Source: Ailanthus altissimus
Taxonomy: Eukaryota; Streptophyta; Magnoliopsida; Sapindales; Simaroubaceae
Reading direction: 5' to 3'
Length of the DNA stretch: 64,000 bases
NCBI GenBank assembly: GCA_946807835.1
Contig: OX327711.1
Location: 17,333,501 to 17,397,500 of the forward strand
In this document: piece after piece, positions 13,412 to 26,069 of the stretch
Numbering within the stretch: position 1 is the stretch's first letter
Layout: the number at the start of each line of letters is the position of its first letter
The notes under the pieces: generated by a model
What the model saw: only the letters and a program-made list of their open reading frames with translations
Told to the model about the DNA's origin: nothing
Database searches by the model: none
Position numbers and translations under genes: made by a program

Positions 13412-14906
13412 TATTCTTTAAAAACAATAAAATTTATGTCCAATAAATAAAACGTAAAGATTTTAAAACCGACATCTTTAACTCTAATGAATAAAATAAA
13501 ATATATATATATATATATATATATTTCGTATCTTTTTAACCTCCTTTAATCTTATCCCGACGGAAATTATGTCAGGACAAAAACAAGGTAGTTAACGGCA
13601 GCCAGATTCATTGCTTCGATGCTATAGATTTTAGGTTATATCAAATTGGACAAGTCAATTGTATGACCACCACAAAATCAAATGGACAAATCTCGGTCCA
13701 TAGTCAGAGGTCTTTTATTTGTTCCATTTGTGATACTATCGTCAACTTCGTTTTTCATGCAATGCATCTGGCACGTACTAATTTATGTTGCATGCATGAA
13801 TTTTTAAGCTTATTTTCAAATTTAAATGAAGTTTCAAACGATCTTTATCAAAATAAAAATCTTTAATTTTATTTACCAAGAAATACTCTCATTTTGTAGC
13901 GCTCAATTTCATTTTAACAACGATTTTGATTTTTATACTATGTTGATTTGAATTTGAATTTTGACTTTCTAAATATGCCACAATTAACTCGTGTGGTTTT
14001 ACTTAGTTTTACATTTCGATCTCAATTGGTTCTTTGTGTTTTGATTTTCTTTAAATTTGGCGATAATTTAGTGTCAAAAAAATAATTTTCATGAAAAATC
14101 TGGTAATTGTAGTTAGAAAGATCTGCATTGATCGAAGACAAATTGCAAGAATAATGGATCTATCTTTAAAGAAGTCCAATTTGTTTGGTATGCATATCAT
14201 TCGGTTATAAAGGTTTTTTTTTTCTTTTGTAGATATTTTTATAAAAAAAATATTATTTTCTTAAACGTATGACCTTTCTAATTATTTTATCAAAATTTAT
14301 CATACTATTTTTTATTTAAGCCGTAAGTGGTATGATATATTATTACTTTGTTTTGAACAAGATTAATATTTATACATAAAGAAAAGAAAAACTATATACT
14401 CACAAAGTTTAGATGTCAAATTTGATTTTATAGTTAAGAATTGTTATATATCAATGTTTATTATTTATATTATTACATTATTAATATAAACATTTATACT
14501 TATGAGATATTATGTCATATCAATTAAATGTAATTTTAACATTACTATAAATAAAAGAATAATATTAATACAATATTTTGCCTTAGGATCTTTAGCCCAA
14601 CCCACCAAGGCCCACCTAGCCGAGTGCCTAATTTTAAGGCCCAACCTTTTGAGGTCCAATCTGTCTCCATTTCATCTAACTTAGCTTATGTTTGTTAACT
14701 TCTTCAAGGAGCTCAAACCTTATGCCTAAATGACCCTAAGGTGCTCGAGACAAACGTTTGCCATCAGGTTGTGTTTGGGTGCAACTCTCTCATTGTTTAA
14801 CCAATTACCTAAGAATAGAAGACTCTGGCAAGGGGTAATTTCACAACTCGCTGCCAGCTGAGGATTACTTCAGACCCATTATCCACGTGGTAATATTTAT
14901 TAGGAC
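13412..14906. other. Unassigned AT-rich sequence
   Basis: A (TA)n run lies at about 13502-13525. The 60-70-codon reading frames here resemble nothing known to me. A short less AT-rich segment rich in 'GGCCCA' lies at about 14590-14660. Confidence 0.4.
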
Positions 14907-15559
14907 TCAAGATACAGAATTTTTAAGGCTCATTTAGCCCATTATACCTATCCACACTATTCTTGGAGGACTTATATCCCACGTGGCAAACTCTATTGAA
15001 GAAATTTTAAAAGCCCACATATGAATGAGAATTTCAGTCTGCTCTAATACCACTTGTCATAGGTTATGCATTTGTCACTGACCCAAATGACTAGTCTATT
15101 AGGTGATGTTGCCTATTTGCCTATATATACCCAAGATCCTCATAATTTTTATTTAATGTAAGATATGAAATTCTTGTCACGGTTCGAGTGCTTGTCATTG
15201 ACTCAAAAAATTAGCATGTTAGATAATGTTGCTTACAAGTGAATATATACACAAGATCCATCTAATTTATATTGACGTAGGATGTGGCATTTTTCTCCCT
15301 ACCAAATTATATGACGCCCTCGTAAAAGTTTGGTCCAAGCTTAGGAGCCAGCCTGACCCATATTATCTATCTCTCTAGGACTATAGGGATCCACTACTCA
15401 TATGACAATCTTTATTGAAACTCAATACACAATATTTTTAGTGTCCACTTGGCATATTATGCCAATCCCTACTATTTTTAAAGGATTTATATCTCACATT
15501 GCAATCTCTATTAAGGTAATTTTAGGGGGCCTACATACAAATAAGAATTCGAGTTTGCT
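14907..15559 (+). repeat. Degenerate direct repeat pair about 512 bp apart
   Basis: 14907-15049 resembles 15419-15559: both run through a 'GACTTATATCCCAC'-like / 'GATTTATATCTCAC' phrase to 'AGTCTGCTCT' / 'AGTTTGCTCT'. Gene content is absent. Confidence 0.6.
15053..15294 (+). repeat. Degenerate tandem duplication, unit about 121 bp
   Basis: Units 15053-15173 and 15174-15294 share CTTGTCA starts, a 'GTCACTGACCCAAA' / 'GTCATTGACTCAAA' segment, and 'CAAGATCC' followed by a TAATTT phrase. No coding match. Confidence 0.6.
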
Positions 15560-15561
15560 CT

Positions 15562-16010
15562 TGTTGACTTTCTGGTCATACATATTGATGTCTTGATGAT
15601 AACAAATGTCATGTTTAGGCTGTGAAAGTTTTAAATAAATAAGTGAGATAAATTAGGAGCAAATAAAATAGAAGAGCACATTTAGAATTATACTGGCACT
15701 GTATGAGACAGAAAATGTACACAAACTTAATGATAATAGAAAGATAATTATGTTAGCTTTCTAAGGAATTTTATAGAAGTAAATTTTGAGTTATCTACAG
15801 AAAGTTATGATCAAATTTAAGTATGTTGAAGTTGGATTAAAGTGCAAAGTTTTGAAAGTATTAAAAAATGGTCTAAAATGCAAAGGATCGAGACTTTGTA
15901 AAGATCACTGTAGTGGCAATATAGCAATGGTTATGACACTGTAGCGGGTACTATAGCAATGGAAGAATTATTGTAGTACAACACTTACATTCTGACGTTA
16001 CATTAAACAC
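15562..16010 (+). mobile_element. Possible LTR fragment
   Basis: Begins TGTTGACTTTCTGGTCATAC and contains TTGATGATAACAAATG, wording common at plant LTR starts. It includes repeated 'CACTGTAGC' and 'ATAGCAATGG' phrases at about 15905-15965. No right terminus, primer site or partner is seen. Confidence 0.35.
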
Positions 16011-17848
16011 ACAAAGGTTGCGCCATCGAGGACATAATCCCTAAGAATCAAACAATACCTAGCATAACACTCACATTCTGCCCTATAAGTGTAGAGGCAA
16101 GAGCTTATCAACTTATGACTCCTATAATCTTAAATGAATAACACGATCTTAATCACAACTCAATGTAGGGTAACTACTTGAGAAACCTATATATGTGATA
16201 GCTAAAGTTCAAGCGTAGGAACAAGGACAAGAATTCAAATTTAGAAAAGAGTAGGAAAAAAAGTTAGTAAGCAAATCTAAAAATACTATTCATGCAATCT
16301 TTATTTGTTTTTTTACTAACCCAAGCTCTGACTTAGGCATCAATACATTATAAGTTGTTGAGAAAATCTTAGATGAAAACTCTTGCTTGTATTGAGGAAG
16401 CCTTTTTTTATATAGAAAATAGAGTTGAAGGTGAGGCTTTTCTTAGCCTTAAAATCTCTATTGGTGAGGAGGAAGAAGTTTTTATTTCTAAGCAAGTGAG
16501 AGGTAAGGTCGTGGACTCTAACTTTGAGGTTCATAGTTGGCTTCTAATGTTACACGTGAAATCCCTCATGTATGACATGTTAACAATGTCTAGGCTCATG
16601 CAGCAATCTCATGTGTGACATGTCAACAATGTCTTGGCTCATGCAACAATCTTATTTATTCAAGAGATCAAAAGGTCAAAGTAACTCTATATGGAAGATA
16701 ACCCAAACGTTTTTTGATGTAACAATGAAAAGGTAATAAAAACTACAGTGCACAAATTTCAAAGCATTATAAAGTTATAAATGTTGATACCTTTTTAAAA
16801 TTTTGAATTATCCTGAGGTCATCTCTTTCTAGGAAGCACGAACACCATAATACAAAGCAGCTCTACCCTCTAAAAAGTCAAGAACAAAATTTATTAATTT
16901 TCAATACCAATAAGTTAATATTGAAAACTAAATATCGATGTTACCTCTAATTTTACTTAAGGTCCACAAACCTAAGGGTTGCGCTACCTTAACGACAATC
17001 ATGCCACATATTATTCAAGTAGAGTTGATAAAGGCAAGTGTTACATAGCAAAGTTGAGATTTGAAATGTCAAGCCTAAAATTTTCAAAGACAAAAGCAAA
17101 TAAACATATTCTTTAAAAAATCCTACAACGATAATATTGGAATTTTAAGACTAGTATCAAGATTGTAAAGCAATTCTAGAAGGCTAGAGAACTCAAAAGA
17201 CCAACAACATATCCATGATTTCCTATGACTACAAGAAAAGGCAATTCCATACCCAAGTTCCCTAAAAGGATAGAAAATAGTCAATCCTAGTATACGCCCA
17301 TGCTCCAGGTACCTTGTCTTACAATGACCCTAAGGTTTTCGTTTAATCCAAAATTGGGTTGAGAAACTACCCTTGAATAGGTTTTATAAAAGTGAAGACT
17401 ATTGGTTCGCGTATAGGGAAAAAGGGAATTGAAACACAAAATTTCTCCCATTTATTATTTTTTTCCTCTTAAGTAACTTCGTATAAATACAAATTTAACT
17501 TAGACATCACAAATTCTATTTGAAACCTCTACTAATGTTTGCTATGATTTTATTTCATGGTTATAAGTGGAGAAACCCCAAGATCTCATTCAAAGGAAGT
17601 TATAGCTTGGGAATAATTAGCCAAGTCCTACGAGACATCTTTTTTTAAAATAATTCAAGTTGGCATTGAATATCTCACCTGCATAAGATGACAAGAATCT
17701 AGGTCAACACTTAGAATTGAAGTTCCTCAATTCGAAACCTTAAAATAACTACCTTTTTTTTGTCTTTGATTGCTTTTTAAATTTGCAAAAAAAGCACCAT
17801 CTTCTTACAAGAAAAAAAATACTCCAATGCTTAAATCAATTTTTGATT
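16011..17848. other. Unassigned sequence, possibly the degraded interior of a gypsy element
   Basis: No protein domain can be read. A purine tract and LTR-like start follow at 17849, so this may be the 3' interior of a gypsy element. A 43-bp tandem duplication lies within it. Confidence 0.35.
16565..16650 (+). repeat. 43-bp tandem duplication (two units)
   Basis: Units 16565-16607 and 16608-16650 both read CTCATGT.TGACATGT.AACA and end in CTCATGCA.CAAT, with a few differences. Confidence 0.85.
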
Positions 17849-17997
17849 AAAAGAGGGGGGCTAGTGTGCAGAAATGTCTCAAGGACAAACATGAGTGTAA
17901 TGTATAAATTGTAATGAGCGTAGAATGTAAAATATAAAAAGTGTATGTTAGTAATAAATTGAGTAATGAATTGTGAATGAATCAATCTATTATTAAT

Positions 17998-18099
17998 GAA
18001 TGAATAATGAGCCAAAATAGTATGCTTATGTATAGTACATAAATCCTAATCTATATTAGAATGTGAATGTATGAATCCAAATCAAAGTATGATTTAAAT
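17998..18099 (+). repeat. Left arm of a long inverted repeat
   Basis: Pairs with 18854-18956 on the opposite strand over about 100 bp. Matching blocks include GAATAATGAG, TAGTATGCTTAT, ATCCTAATC and AATCCAAATCAAA.TATGATT. Confidence 0.75.
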
Positions 18100-18853
18100 G
18101 AATTTTAGTTAATAGAAATCTTAATCTATTTTAGATAAGAGAGAAGAATTTAAGTGAAATTCCTCCACTTATAAGAAATCCTTTGCCATACTGAATACTA
18201 ATCAAATAAGTATAATTTAAATGAACCTTAGCAAATTGGTTCTCTTATAAATAATAGGACCAACAAGAATAAATATATTGCTTTTATAAAAATATTAAAA
18301 TGAATTAAGTTATGTACATAACAAGATTTTATTGGTAGAATCATGGTAGATAAGCTTGTAGAGAGGATTGTATTCTCTAAATATTTAGATGCAAAAATAA
18401 CCAAATAGAAAAAGGAGACCCTTTTTTTTTTTAATTTTCTAGTAAACTTATGATAATAAAACAATTTTTTTTAAAAGTGTAATTAATAATTTTTAGAGAG
18501 GAATAGTAGCAAAAAAGGGGTTTCTAACTACTACAAATTTACTTAAAAGAAAGTGGTAATTATTGATGTCACTTGAACATTGTTAGGCTCATTATTTTTA
18601 GACTCAATCTGCTCGTACGTAATCCAATCCACGAGTTTAGGTTTTAGATCCATCACGTTAGATAACAGGGTCCCGCGAGCACATTATAAGCTTCATAAAG
18701 AGGTAAAAATGAAATAAATTCAAATCTTATTTAGATTTCAATTAGTTAATTAACGTTCTGCATAAATGTTTTTTTCTCTCACAAATGGATTAATTCTATT
18801 TAAGTCTTTTTCCTTTGTTTGAAACGAATTATAATTCCTAATTGACTATCACT

Positions 18854-18956
18854 TATTTAAATCATATTTTGATTTGGATTTATCTATTTATATTCTGATA
18901 TGGATTAGGATTGATATATTATAAATAAGCATACTACCTTACTCATTATTCATTCT
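18854..18956 (-). repeat. Right arm of a long inverted repeat
   Basis: Reverse complement partner of 17998-18099. The 750-bp loop between the arms has no coding match. Confidence 0.75.
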
Positions 18957-19004
18957 GTTCTAATTTATTTAATTCATTATTCACATGCACATTCTATGTT
19001 TTAC

Positions 19005-19502
19005 TGATAGAAAATTGATAGCTTTAATACCATTGGTAAAAATTTTAGGTTCTGATACTGTGAGAATAATAATACCGTATATATGAACAATACCATTATA
19101 AATAGTAATCATATAAATAATGCTCTACTATTGTTCTTATATCCGAACTACTTGACTTCAAATACATTGATAGAAATTTATAGGGTTATTAAAAGGATAA
19201 TGTATTTGAAGGTTTATGTGGGAAATATGCTTTGAATGTTAAATGAAAGCTTCATTATAGAATGGAAGGGATTACTTAACTTTGGAAGGGGTTTATAAGC
19301 TAATTTTAGCTTGCTAGAACATATGACACACCCTATATTTATATTTGCATCCACGGCTCTTATTTCTCAAAAATCTCACCAAACTCCCACAGTTGTTGTA
19401 AGATTTTCTATAATTTTCTAGATAATTATAGATTTGTCTAGATATTTTAATTATTTAATATTTTGATCCTTTTTTTATATATAAAGTGCATTAATCTTAA
19501 CA
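19005..19502 (-). repeat. 3' LTR of copia element 2
   Basis: 498 bp, collinear with 23534-24090. Shared wording includes CTGATACTGTGAGAATAAT and ATATGACACACCCT. Confidence 0.85.
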
Positions 19503-19549
19503 CTTCTCCTTAATGCACTTTCGTTGAACTTCTAGCATTTCTCACAGTA

Positions 19550-22520
19550 ACTCAAAATTTAGTCTTTGAAGAGCCTTGGTGAAGATGTCTATAATTGGTT
19601 CTTCTATTCTGCAATATTTGAGTTCAATCTTCTTGCTTGTTAACGTCTCTCTTAGAAACTGATGTTTTATTGCAATACGCTTGGTATTGCTATAGAACAC
19701 GGGATTTTTTTTCCATAGTTATTGTTAACTTGTTGTTGGAGAATATTTATGCAACTTCATTTATTTTTTCTCTATTGTCTTTAAATATTCTTCTCAGTCA
19801 TATTGCTTGACAAGCCAAGCTTGCTACTGCTACATATTCTACTTCAGCTAATGATTGTGCTACTGTTACTTGTTTTTTTTATGACCAAGAGAACACCCCA
19901 GACCCGATAGTGAAAGCATAGTCTGATATGCTTTTCATGTCATCAACAAATTCTACCCAATCACTGTTAATATATCCAATTGATTTTAAGTCTGGAGTAG
20001 ACTTGTACCAAATTCCATAGTCCATTGTGCCTTATAGATGTCTTCGATTTCACTTTGATGCTCTACAATAAACTTGAGATGGTTCTAGCATAAATATTAA
20101 AAGAAGATTGATAGCATATAAAATATTTGGATAAGTTGTTATAAGATATAGTTGGCTACCGATCAACTTTTTGTAGGTTGATCTATATATCTTCTCTGGC
20201 CTATCTTCCTTTTTAAATTTTTCACTAGTGACTAAAAGTATAGCTATAACATTGCAACCAAACATCTTGAATTTCTTTAGTAAATTTTCTGTGTACTTCT
20301 TTTGGTATATAGAGATTCCTTCTAGTTCTTGACTTATTTCAATGCCAAAAAAGTAATGAATCAACCCAAGATCGGTCATCTTAAATGTCTTCATCATGTC
20401 TTCCTTAAATTCTTGTAGTATTTTGTCATTATTTCCTGTGTAGATGAAATCATCTATATATAAAGAGACAATGAAAGTACTTGAGTCATCTTAGGCCTTG
20501 ATGTATAATGTTGGCTCACTTTTGCTTATTCTGTAACCTAAATTGATAAAGTAGACGTCTAGATGGCTATGCCATGCTTGAAGTGCTTGTTTCAATCCAT
20601 ATAAAGCATTTTTTAGTTTTAGAACTTTTTTTTCACTGCTTTGTTTCATGAACCCCTATGGCTGCTCTAAATATACTTCTTCTTCTAGCAAACTATTCAA
20701 GAATGCTGACTTTACATCAAGCTAATAAACTTTTCACTTATTTTGAGCTGCAAGTACCATGAGTGCTTTTATAGTATCTAGTCGTGCTACTAGAGAAAAA
20801 GTTTCATTGTAGTCAATGGCTAGTTATTAAGAGTGGCCTTAAGCCACAAGCTTTGCTTTGTATTTTTAAATTAAGCTGTTTGATTTGATCATGATCTTGT
20901 ACACCAATTTGACGCCAATGATTTCTTTATTTTAAGGGCCCTCCACAAGTTCCCATGTTTGATTTTTTTTTTATTTTCTCAATCTCTTCTTTCATAGCAT
21001 TCCTCTATATTTCTTTTTTTGCTACTTCTTTAAAGCTTTCTGGTTCTATAATAAAGAAGTTACATGTCTCATATATGTATTTAAGTTCTTTAATTCTTCT
21101 TACCTGTGTCTCTAGATATGGTTTATCTTGCCTTATTGGCAATACTAAAGACGTTCTAAAAACTTTTGATTATGTCTCTTTACCTTTATCTTTATCTGTG
21201 ATTCCCTTCCTTTACTTTGCTAGTACTATGATGCTTTTTTGCTTGACCTTATCTTTATTCCAGCTTTATAAGGCTGGCTTATTAAACTCAACATCTCTTT
21301 TAATCATTAGTTTCTTAGTTTTCAAATTATATATCTGATAGCCTTTTAACTTTGTACTGTATCCCAAGAATATTCCTTCCTCTGTATTTTCTTTCATCTT
21401 GTACCTTTTTTTTGCTGGAACATAAACATAGCACAAAAATTCAAATACTCTAAGAAGACGTGCTGAAGGCTTTTATTTACTTTATGCCTCTATAGGAGTT
21501 ATGTCTTATACAATTTTTGTTAGACATCTATTTAACAAGTATACTGTCGTATACATTGTTTTTACCTAGAATGAATTTAGCAGACCCTTTTCTTTAAACG
21601 TTAACCTTGTTATCTCTATAACTATTCTATTTTTTATTTCTGAGACTTTATTTTGTTCTGGAGCATAGCCTACAGTCAATTGGTGCTCAACTTCTTTATC
21701 ATCACAAAAGTGATTGAATTGTCTTGAAGTGTATTCTTTCCATTTGTCACTTGTTAGCTTTTTTAGGCTGTGACTACTTTGCTTTTCTGTAAAAAAATTT
21801 AAACTTCTTAAAGATTTTAAGGACTTCTAACCTTTCATGAAGAACATACACCTACATCATTCTGGTGTAGTCATTAATGAATAAGATGAAGTACCTACTT
21901 TATTTAAGTGATTGAGTCTTCATAGGTCGATAGATGTTTGTATGAACAAACTCCAATGGTGCTTTAACTTTGTAAGATCTTCTTGTTGAAAATGATTTTC
22001 GCCTTTATTTGCCTTGTAAACAACCTTCACATACATCACTGATCTCTTGTATTCTTAGTATGACTTTAATCATTTTTTTCTGCTAAAGAATCTTTAATCC
22101 ATGAAAGTTGAAGTGCCCAAACCTTTTATGCTATAGCCACGAGTCTTCAATTTTTGCTTTCATAGCTGTAGAGATATTTTTCCACTATAGAGGAAGTTTT
22201 TATTCTATATCTTCACATTAATTATTATTTAGCTCTTATCTTTGCTATATATTGTACAAGTATTTTCAATGATGTACAAAGAATATCTATTTTCAATCAT
22301 TTGTTCAACGCTTAACAAGTTATATTTTAAACTTAGTACTAGCAATACTTCATTAATATATTTAGTTCCTTTATTTGTTTGGATGGTGATTGTACCTTTT
22401 CCTTGGGCTTCCACCAATGCTCGATTCCCTAGTCTGACTTGTGATTTTTTTTTTGTGTCTAAGTTACAAAAGATGCTTTCATCTCCCATCATATGATTGC
22501 CATAGTCATTGTCCTCATAC
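19550..22520 (-). pseudogene. pol of copia element 2: protease, integrase, RT, RNase H (broken)
   Basis: From the high end: retropepsin-like segment with MMGDESIFCNLD and KYNLLSVEQM (22492-22229); integrase remnants (about 22150-21700); RT with an active site reading YIDD (about 20455-20435); then TDLGLIHYFFGIEIS and the RT thumb region (20397-20050). Frames are repeatedly interrupted, so no protein is expected. Confidence 0.8.
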
Positions 22521-22529
22521 CACGTGCTA

Positions 22530-23500
22530 TTTTTCTCTTCTATAGCTGCTTAACAAGTGTAAAAGAGTTCTTGCTTCTCATCTTCTTTGGTGTAATTAGC
22601 TTGATGATTTTTCTTGGATTGACAATTTTTCTCTAGATGCCCGAACTTTTTGCACTTGTAACATTTTGACTTCCCACGAAACTAACAATCTTTTTTCTGA
22701 ATGCCTTTTCTTTTTCCACATATACTACATGGTGGATAATTTTTCTTTTCTTGTATTTTTCTTTGATTATCCCCATTCACATGATTGAATTTTCTCTATT
22801 TTTCCCTTCTTTATATTTTTGAGACTGTAAATTTAATTTCTACTGAAAGACGCTTTCAATAGAATTTTCATTTCTCCTATTCTGCCTTCTTTTTCTATAC
22901 TTCTAGAGAGCTCATTAATCCATCCACTGTAAGAATGGATATGTCTTTTGACTCTTCAATGGCAGTGACTATTGGATCAAATTTTTCTATAACACTAATT
23001 AATATTTTCTCCACAATTTTGTTATCATTTATATTTTATCCATTGGCTCTTAATTGATTTACTATTTCTTTCACTCTTGAATAATAATCTTGAACAGTCT
23101 CAAAATTTTGCATTTTGAGATTTTTTAAATCCCTTCTTAAAGATTGAAGTTTGATAGTGCATATCTTACCATTATCTTCAAACTCTTCCTTCAAAGTATT
23201 TCAAGATTTCTTTGCTAAAGTGGCTCAAATAATTCTTGAAAAAATAGCATCATCCACCCTTTGTTGAATAATGAAGAGTACTTCGGCATCATTCTGTGTC
23301 AGCTTTATTAAATTTTTCTTGTGCTCTTCAGATAGAGCAGATGCATTATCTAGAATAGAAACCCAACTATGTCCAATAAGCCTTGGGACAAAAAATATAT
23401 ATTCATTTTAATACTCCAAAAATCATAATTTTTTTAAAAAATAATAAGGAATGAATATGATGTTTTGTTGGAGCCTCTACTAGTCGTGATGAATTGTACA
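22530..23500 (-). pseudogene. gag of copia element 2 (broken)
   Basis: The minus strand encodes a gag-like protein in several frames, ending in an intact CCHC knuckle, CYKCKKFGHLEKNC (about 22675-22634). Stops and frameshifts separate the parts. Confidence 0.65.
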
Positions 23501-23533
23501 CTTAATTATGATCAAACAAGGCTTTGATACCAC

Positions 23534-24090
23534 TGATAAAAATTTGATAGTTCTAATGCCATTAATAGAAATTTTGAGCTCTGATACTGTGAGAATAATG
23601 ATACTGTATATGTGAACAGTACCACTATAAATAGTAATCGTATAAATAGTATTTTATTAATGTTCTATGATCCGAACCATTTGGCTTCAAATACACTAAT
23701 AGGAATTTATGGGGTGATTGAAAGGATAATTTATTTGAATGTTTATGTGGGATAAATGCTTTGGATGTTAAATGAAAGCTTTATTATAAAATAGAAGGGA
23801 TTACATAACTTTAAAAAAGGTTTGTAAGCTAATTTCAGCTTGCTAAAATATATGACACACCCTCTATTTATATTTGCATCCACCACCTCTTGCTTCTAAA
23901 AAATCACACCTAACACCAACAATTGTTGATTTATTACAAAATATCTTGTAAAATTTCAAACTCTTCTATATTTTTTTAAAAATTATTATAAAATTTTTTA
24001 TAATTTTTTTTAAAATTTGTAGATTTATCTAAATATTTTAATTATTTAATATTTTGAACCTCCTTTTCAAAAAGTGCATTAATCTCAACA
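23534..24090 (-). repeat. 5' LTR of copia element 2
   Basis: 557 bp; longer than its partner mainly through an AT-rich expansion at about 23935-24030. Confidence 0.85.
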
Positions 24091-24312
24091 TCTACACTCT
24101 ATGCCCAATATTCAATATTCATTCTACACACAATTCATTCATCATTCTTCAGCTTTTTTTTTAGACACTCTTCACATACAATGCCCTTTCTTTTTTATCA
24201 AGTACCGACTTGAGTATTAAAGTTTATTTTTTTTATAGGATGATGGTGCTTACCCACAAATTCAAGAAGTAATTAAGGACAAAGAGATAATTATTTGTGA
24301 GGTTCCAAATCA
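24091..24312 (+). mobile_element. Putative gypsy LTR, right part
   Basis: Continuation of the LTR that starts at 17865 after removal of copia element 2. Ends CCAAATCA. Boundary uncertain. Confidence 0.35.
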
Positions 24313-24769
24313 AAAAACTTTAAAAATAAATTAGTAATTTTCTTATAATTATTAAATTATGTTTAAAATTTAAAATTTAAAATTTTTTGTATTAAAAATT
24401 AATAATACTATATATCCCAAAGACAAACGCACAACCACTACATCTGGATATATCCCTATGTTTGATCATATCTTTAACTCTTATAATCAACTCTATTGAC
24501 TATATCAAGTGTTTCTTTTTTTTGGTAATAAATTTGAGCAAAGAAAAAATATTGGCCTGTTACGACTTCAACAAAAGAAAAAGTGCAGGACCACATCAAC
24601 TTTTTTTTTCCTTTTTAAAATATTTTTTTTTTTGGCTTAATGCACTTTTTTTTCATTGATTTTATTACTGACATTGTTTGAGAACCATAATAATTTTTTT
24701 TTTAAAAAAAAAGAAAAGAAGAGATTATTAAAAAAATCTACCCTTTATTTTTAAAGCCTGAAGCCCTTA
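24313..24769. other. AT-rich sequence without recognised features
   Basis: Several T and A homopolymer runs; nothing else is supported. Confidence 0.5.
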
Positions 24770-25170
24770 TTGTCTTTGCTTAGTTTTAATTTTATACTGG
24801 CGTGTTCTGAGAAGGTTGAGATTCTCCTTTCAGTCCCCATTGCAGAGGCATTGGCTATCTTGAAAAGGTTATTAGTTGTTCAATATTTAAATCTCTCTGT
24901 TATAAAGGTTGAATTGAATGCTTCAATTGTTGTTAATGATATTTTGGCTAGAGCCAGTTTAGCTTGTGAACTTGAATTGATTATTTAAGATATCTTGCAA
25001 TGTTTAGACTTTTTTAGCTTTTTGAAAATTCTTTATGTTCTCCGAGAGTTTAATAAGGTTGCTCATAACTCAGCCAAACTAGTTTTGAAATCTAAATTTT
25101 TTAGTCACTTGGATATATGATGTTTTAAGGATTCTGCTTCCTTTTATAATGGAGGATTCCCCTACTTCAG
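24770..25170 (+). pseudogene. RNase H-like (RVT_3) domain fragment
   Basis: A reading frame with PIAEALAILKRL, VVQYLNLSVIKVEL and, after an in-frame stop at about 24986, LREFNKVAHNSAKLVLK. These match the order of motifs in the plant RNase H-like domain found in LINE ORF2 proteins and in many host relics: AEALAL, then an ES/EL strand, then RE.N..AH..AK. The first catalytic region is missing and at least one stop interrupts the frame. The source, LINE or stand-alone gene, cannot be told. Confidence 0.6.
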
Positions 25171-25799
25171 CTTCTATTTGAGTTCAATGTTAGTTTTATT
25201 CAACAAAAAAAAACTCTTTAAAAGCAGTTAAATTAGTCATAAAATGTGTATTATTCAAGTTAATGTCTAGATGAAATTTCTCATTTTCATCTAAATATGT
25301 AATTAAAAAATAAAAATTTAAAATACACTCCAAGTTCATTCACCACCCTGGTAATGCAGCGGAGTCCAATTGTAAATTTCAAAGCAAAATTTTGGACATA
25401 TTATTGATTTAAATATCGAAGGTGATTAAGAACATCAATACTACTGTTTTCTTTCTAAATTCTACACATTTCACTTATGTTGAACCTTCCATCAAGGCAT
25501 TCAAGTTCAAATTTGATACCATATATTAATATACATCTAATCTGTGTATTACGCGTTCAACGTGTACCTAAATGATCATTTTCTTTGCGTAGCATAATCC
25601 AGAAGAAACACGCGCTTAATTTCTCCTTCACACATTGGACACCGAATCTTCATGACAAGTTCCTATTCTTTATCCTAGCATGACTATTATCACATACGAT
25701 ATAATATTTAAGCATGTTTAAATTTATCTGATTTATTTGTAGGACTTCTCATTATTAGCACTTTTCCAAGCCTCGTAGCTTATATTTTCACCATTTCAT
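25171..25799. other. Unassigned AT-rich sequence
   Basis: No coding match or repeat terminus seen. Confidence 0.45.
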
Positions 25800-26069
25800 A
25801 GTAACAAATAAGGGTTCAGAAATGAAATCTGTTGTGTTTCATTAATCAATGTAACAGTGTGTATTCTATACAAGAATGAATGCAATATATCCATGAACTT
25901 TACTGATTTAATTTGCTATTCAAGTTACAAATGTTGCCTTAGCTCTAGCCTTTATCATGTATTGTTTTGAATCCAAGCCATTCGATCTATATGGATTGTA
26001 CTTCATCTCTAAGATCATGCCAACACACCATTGAGCTTTCCCAATTACTTCTTGTATTGGTGTGTCTAT
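25800..26069 (-). repeat. 3' LTR of copia element 3, part 1
   Basis: Collinear with the lower-coordinate part of the 5' LTR (36509-36770), for example ATTCTATACAAGAATGAATG. Low-end boundary approximate. Confidence 0.8.

Larger units (their letters stand above)
17865..19004 (+). mobile_element. Putative gypsy 3' LTR, left part (continues at 24091)
   Basis: A purine tract AAAAGAGGGGGG (17849-17860) precedes TGTGCAGAAATGTC, a plausible polypurine tract and LTR start. The copia at 19005-24090 interrupts it; the continuation 24091-24312 ends in CA. The total would be about 1.36 kb. It holds long internal inverted repeats. No second LTR is present in the window. Confidence 0.4.
19005..24090 (-). 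mobile_element. Ty1/copia retrotransposon 2 (inactive)
   Basis: LTRs at 19005-19502 and 23534-24090, both starting TGTT.AGATTAATGCAC and ending ATCA or similar on the minus strand. The primer-binding site TGGTATCAAAGC (about 23522-23533) and the polypurine tract AAGGAGAAG (19503-19511) are adjacent to the LTRs as expected. The flanks TTTAC (19000-19004) and TCTAC (24091-24095) look like a 5-bp target duplication with one change. Interior reading frames are broken. Confidence 0.88.

Noticed and set aside
20955..21338. 127-codon hydrophobic plus-strand frame (possible membrane protein)
   Set aside because: It is antisense to the copia 2 RT/integrase interior; the hydrophobicity comes from TTT/CTT-rich complement sequence.
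23522..23533. tRNA gene signal next to LTRs
   Set aside because: The initiator tRNA-Met-like 12-mers beside LTR ends are primer-binding sites, without the rest of a tRNA fold.
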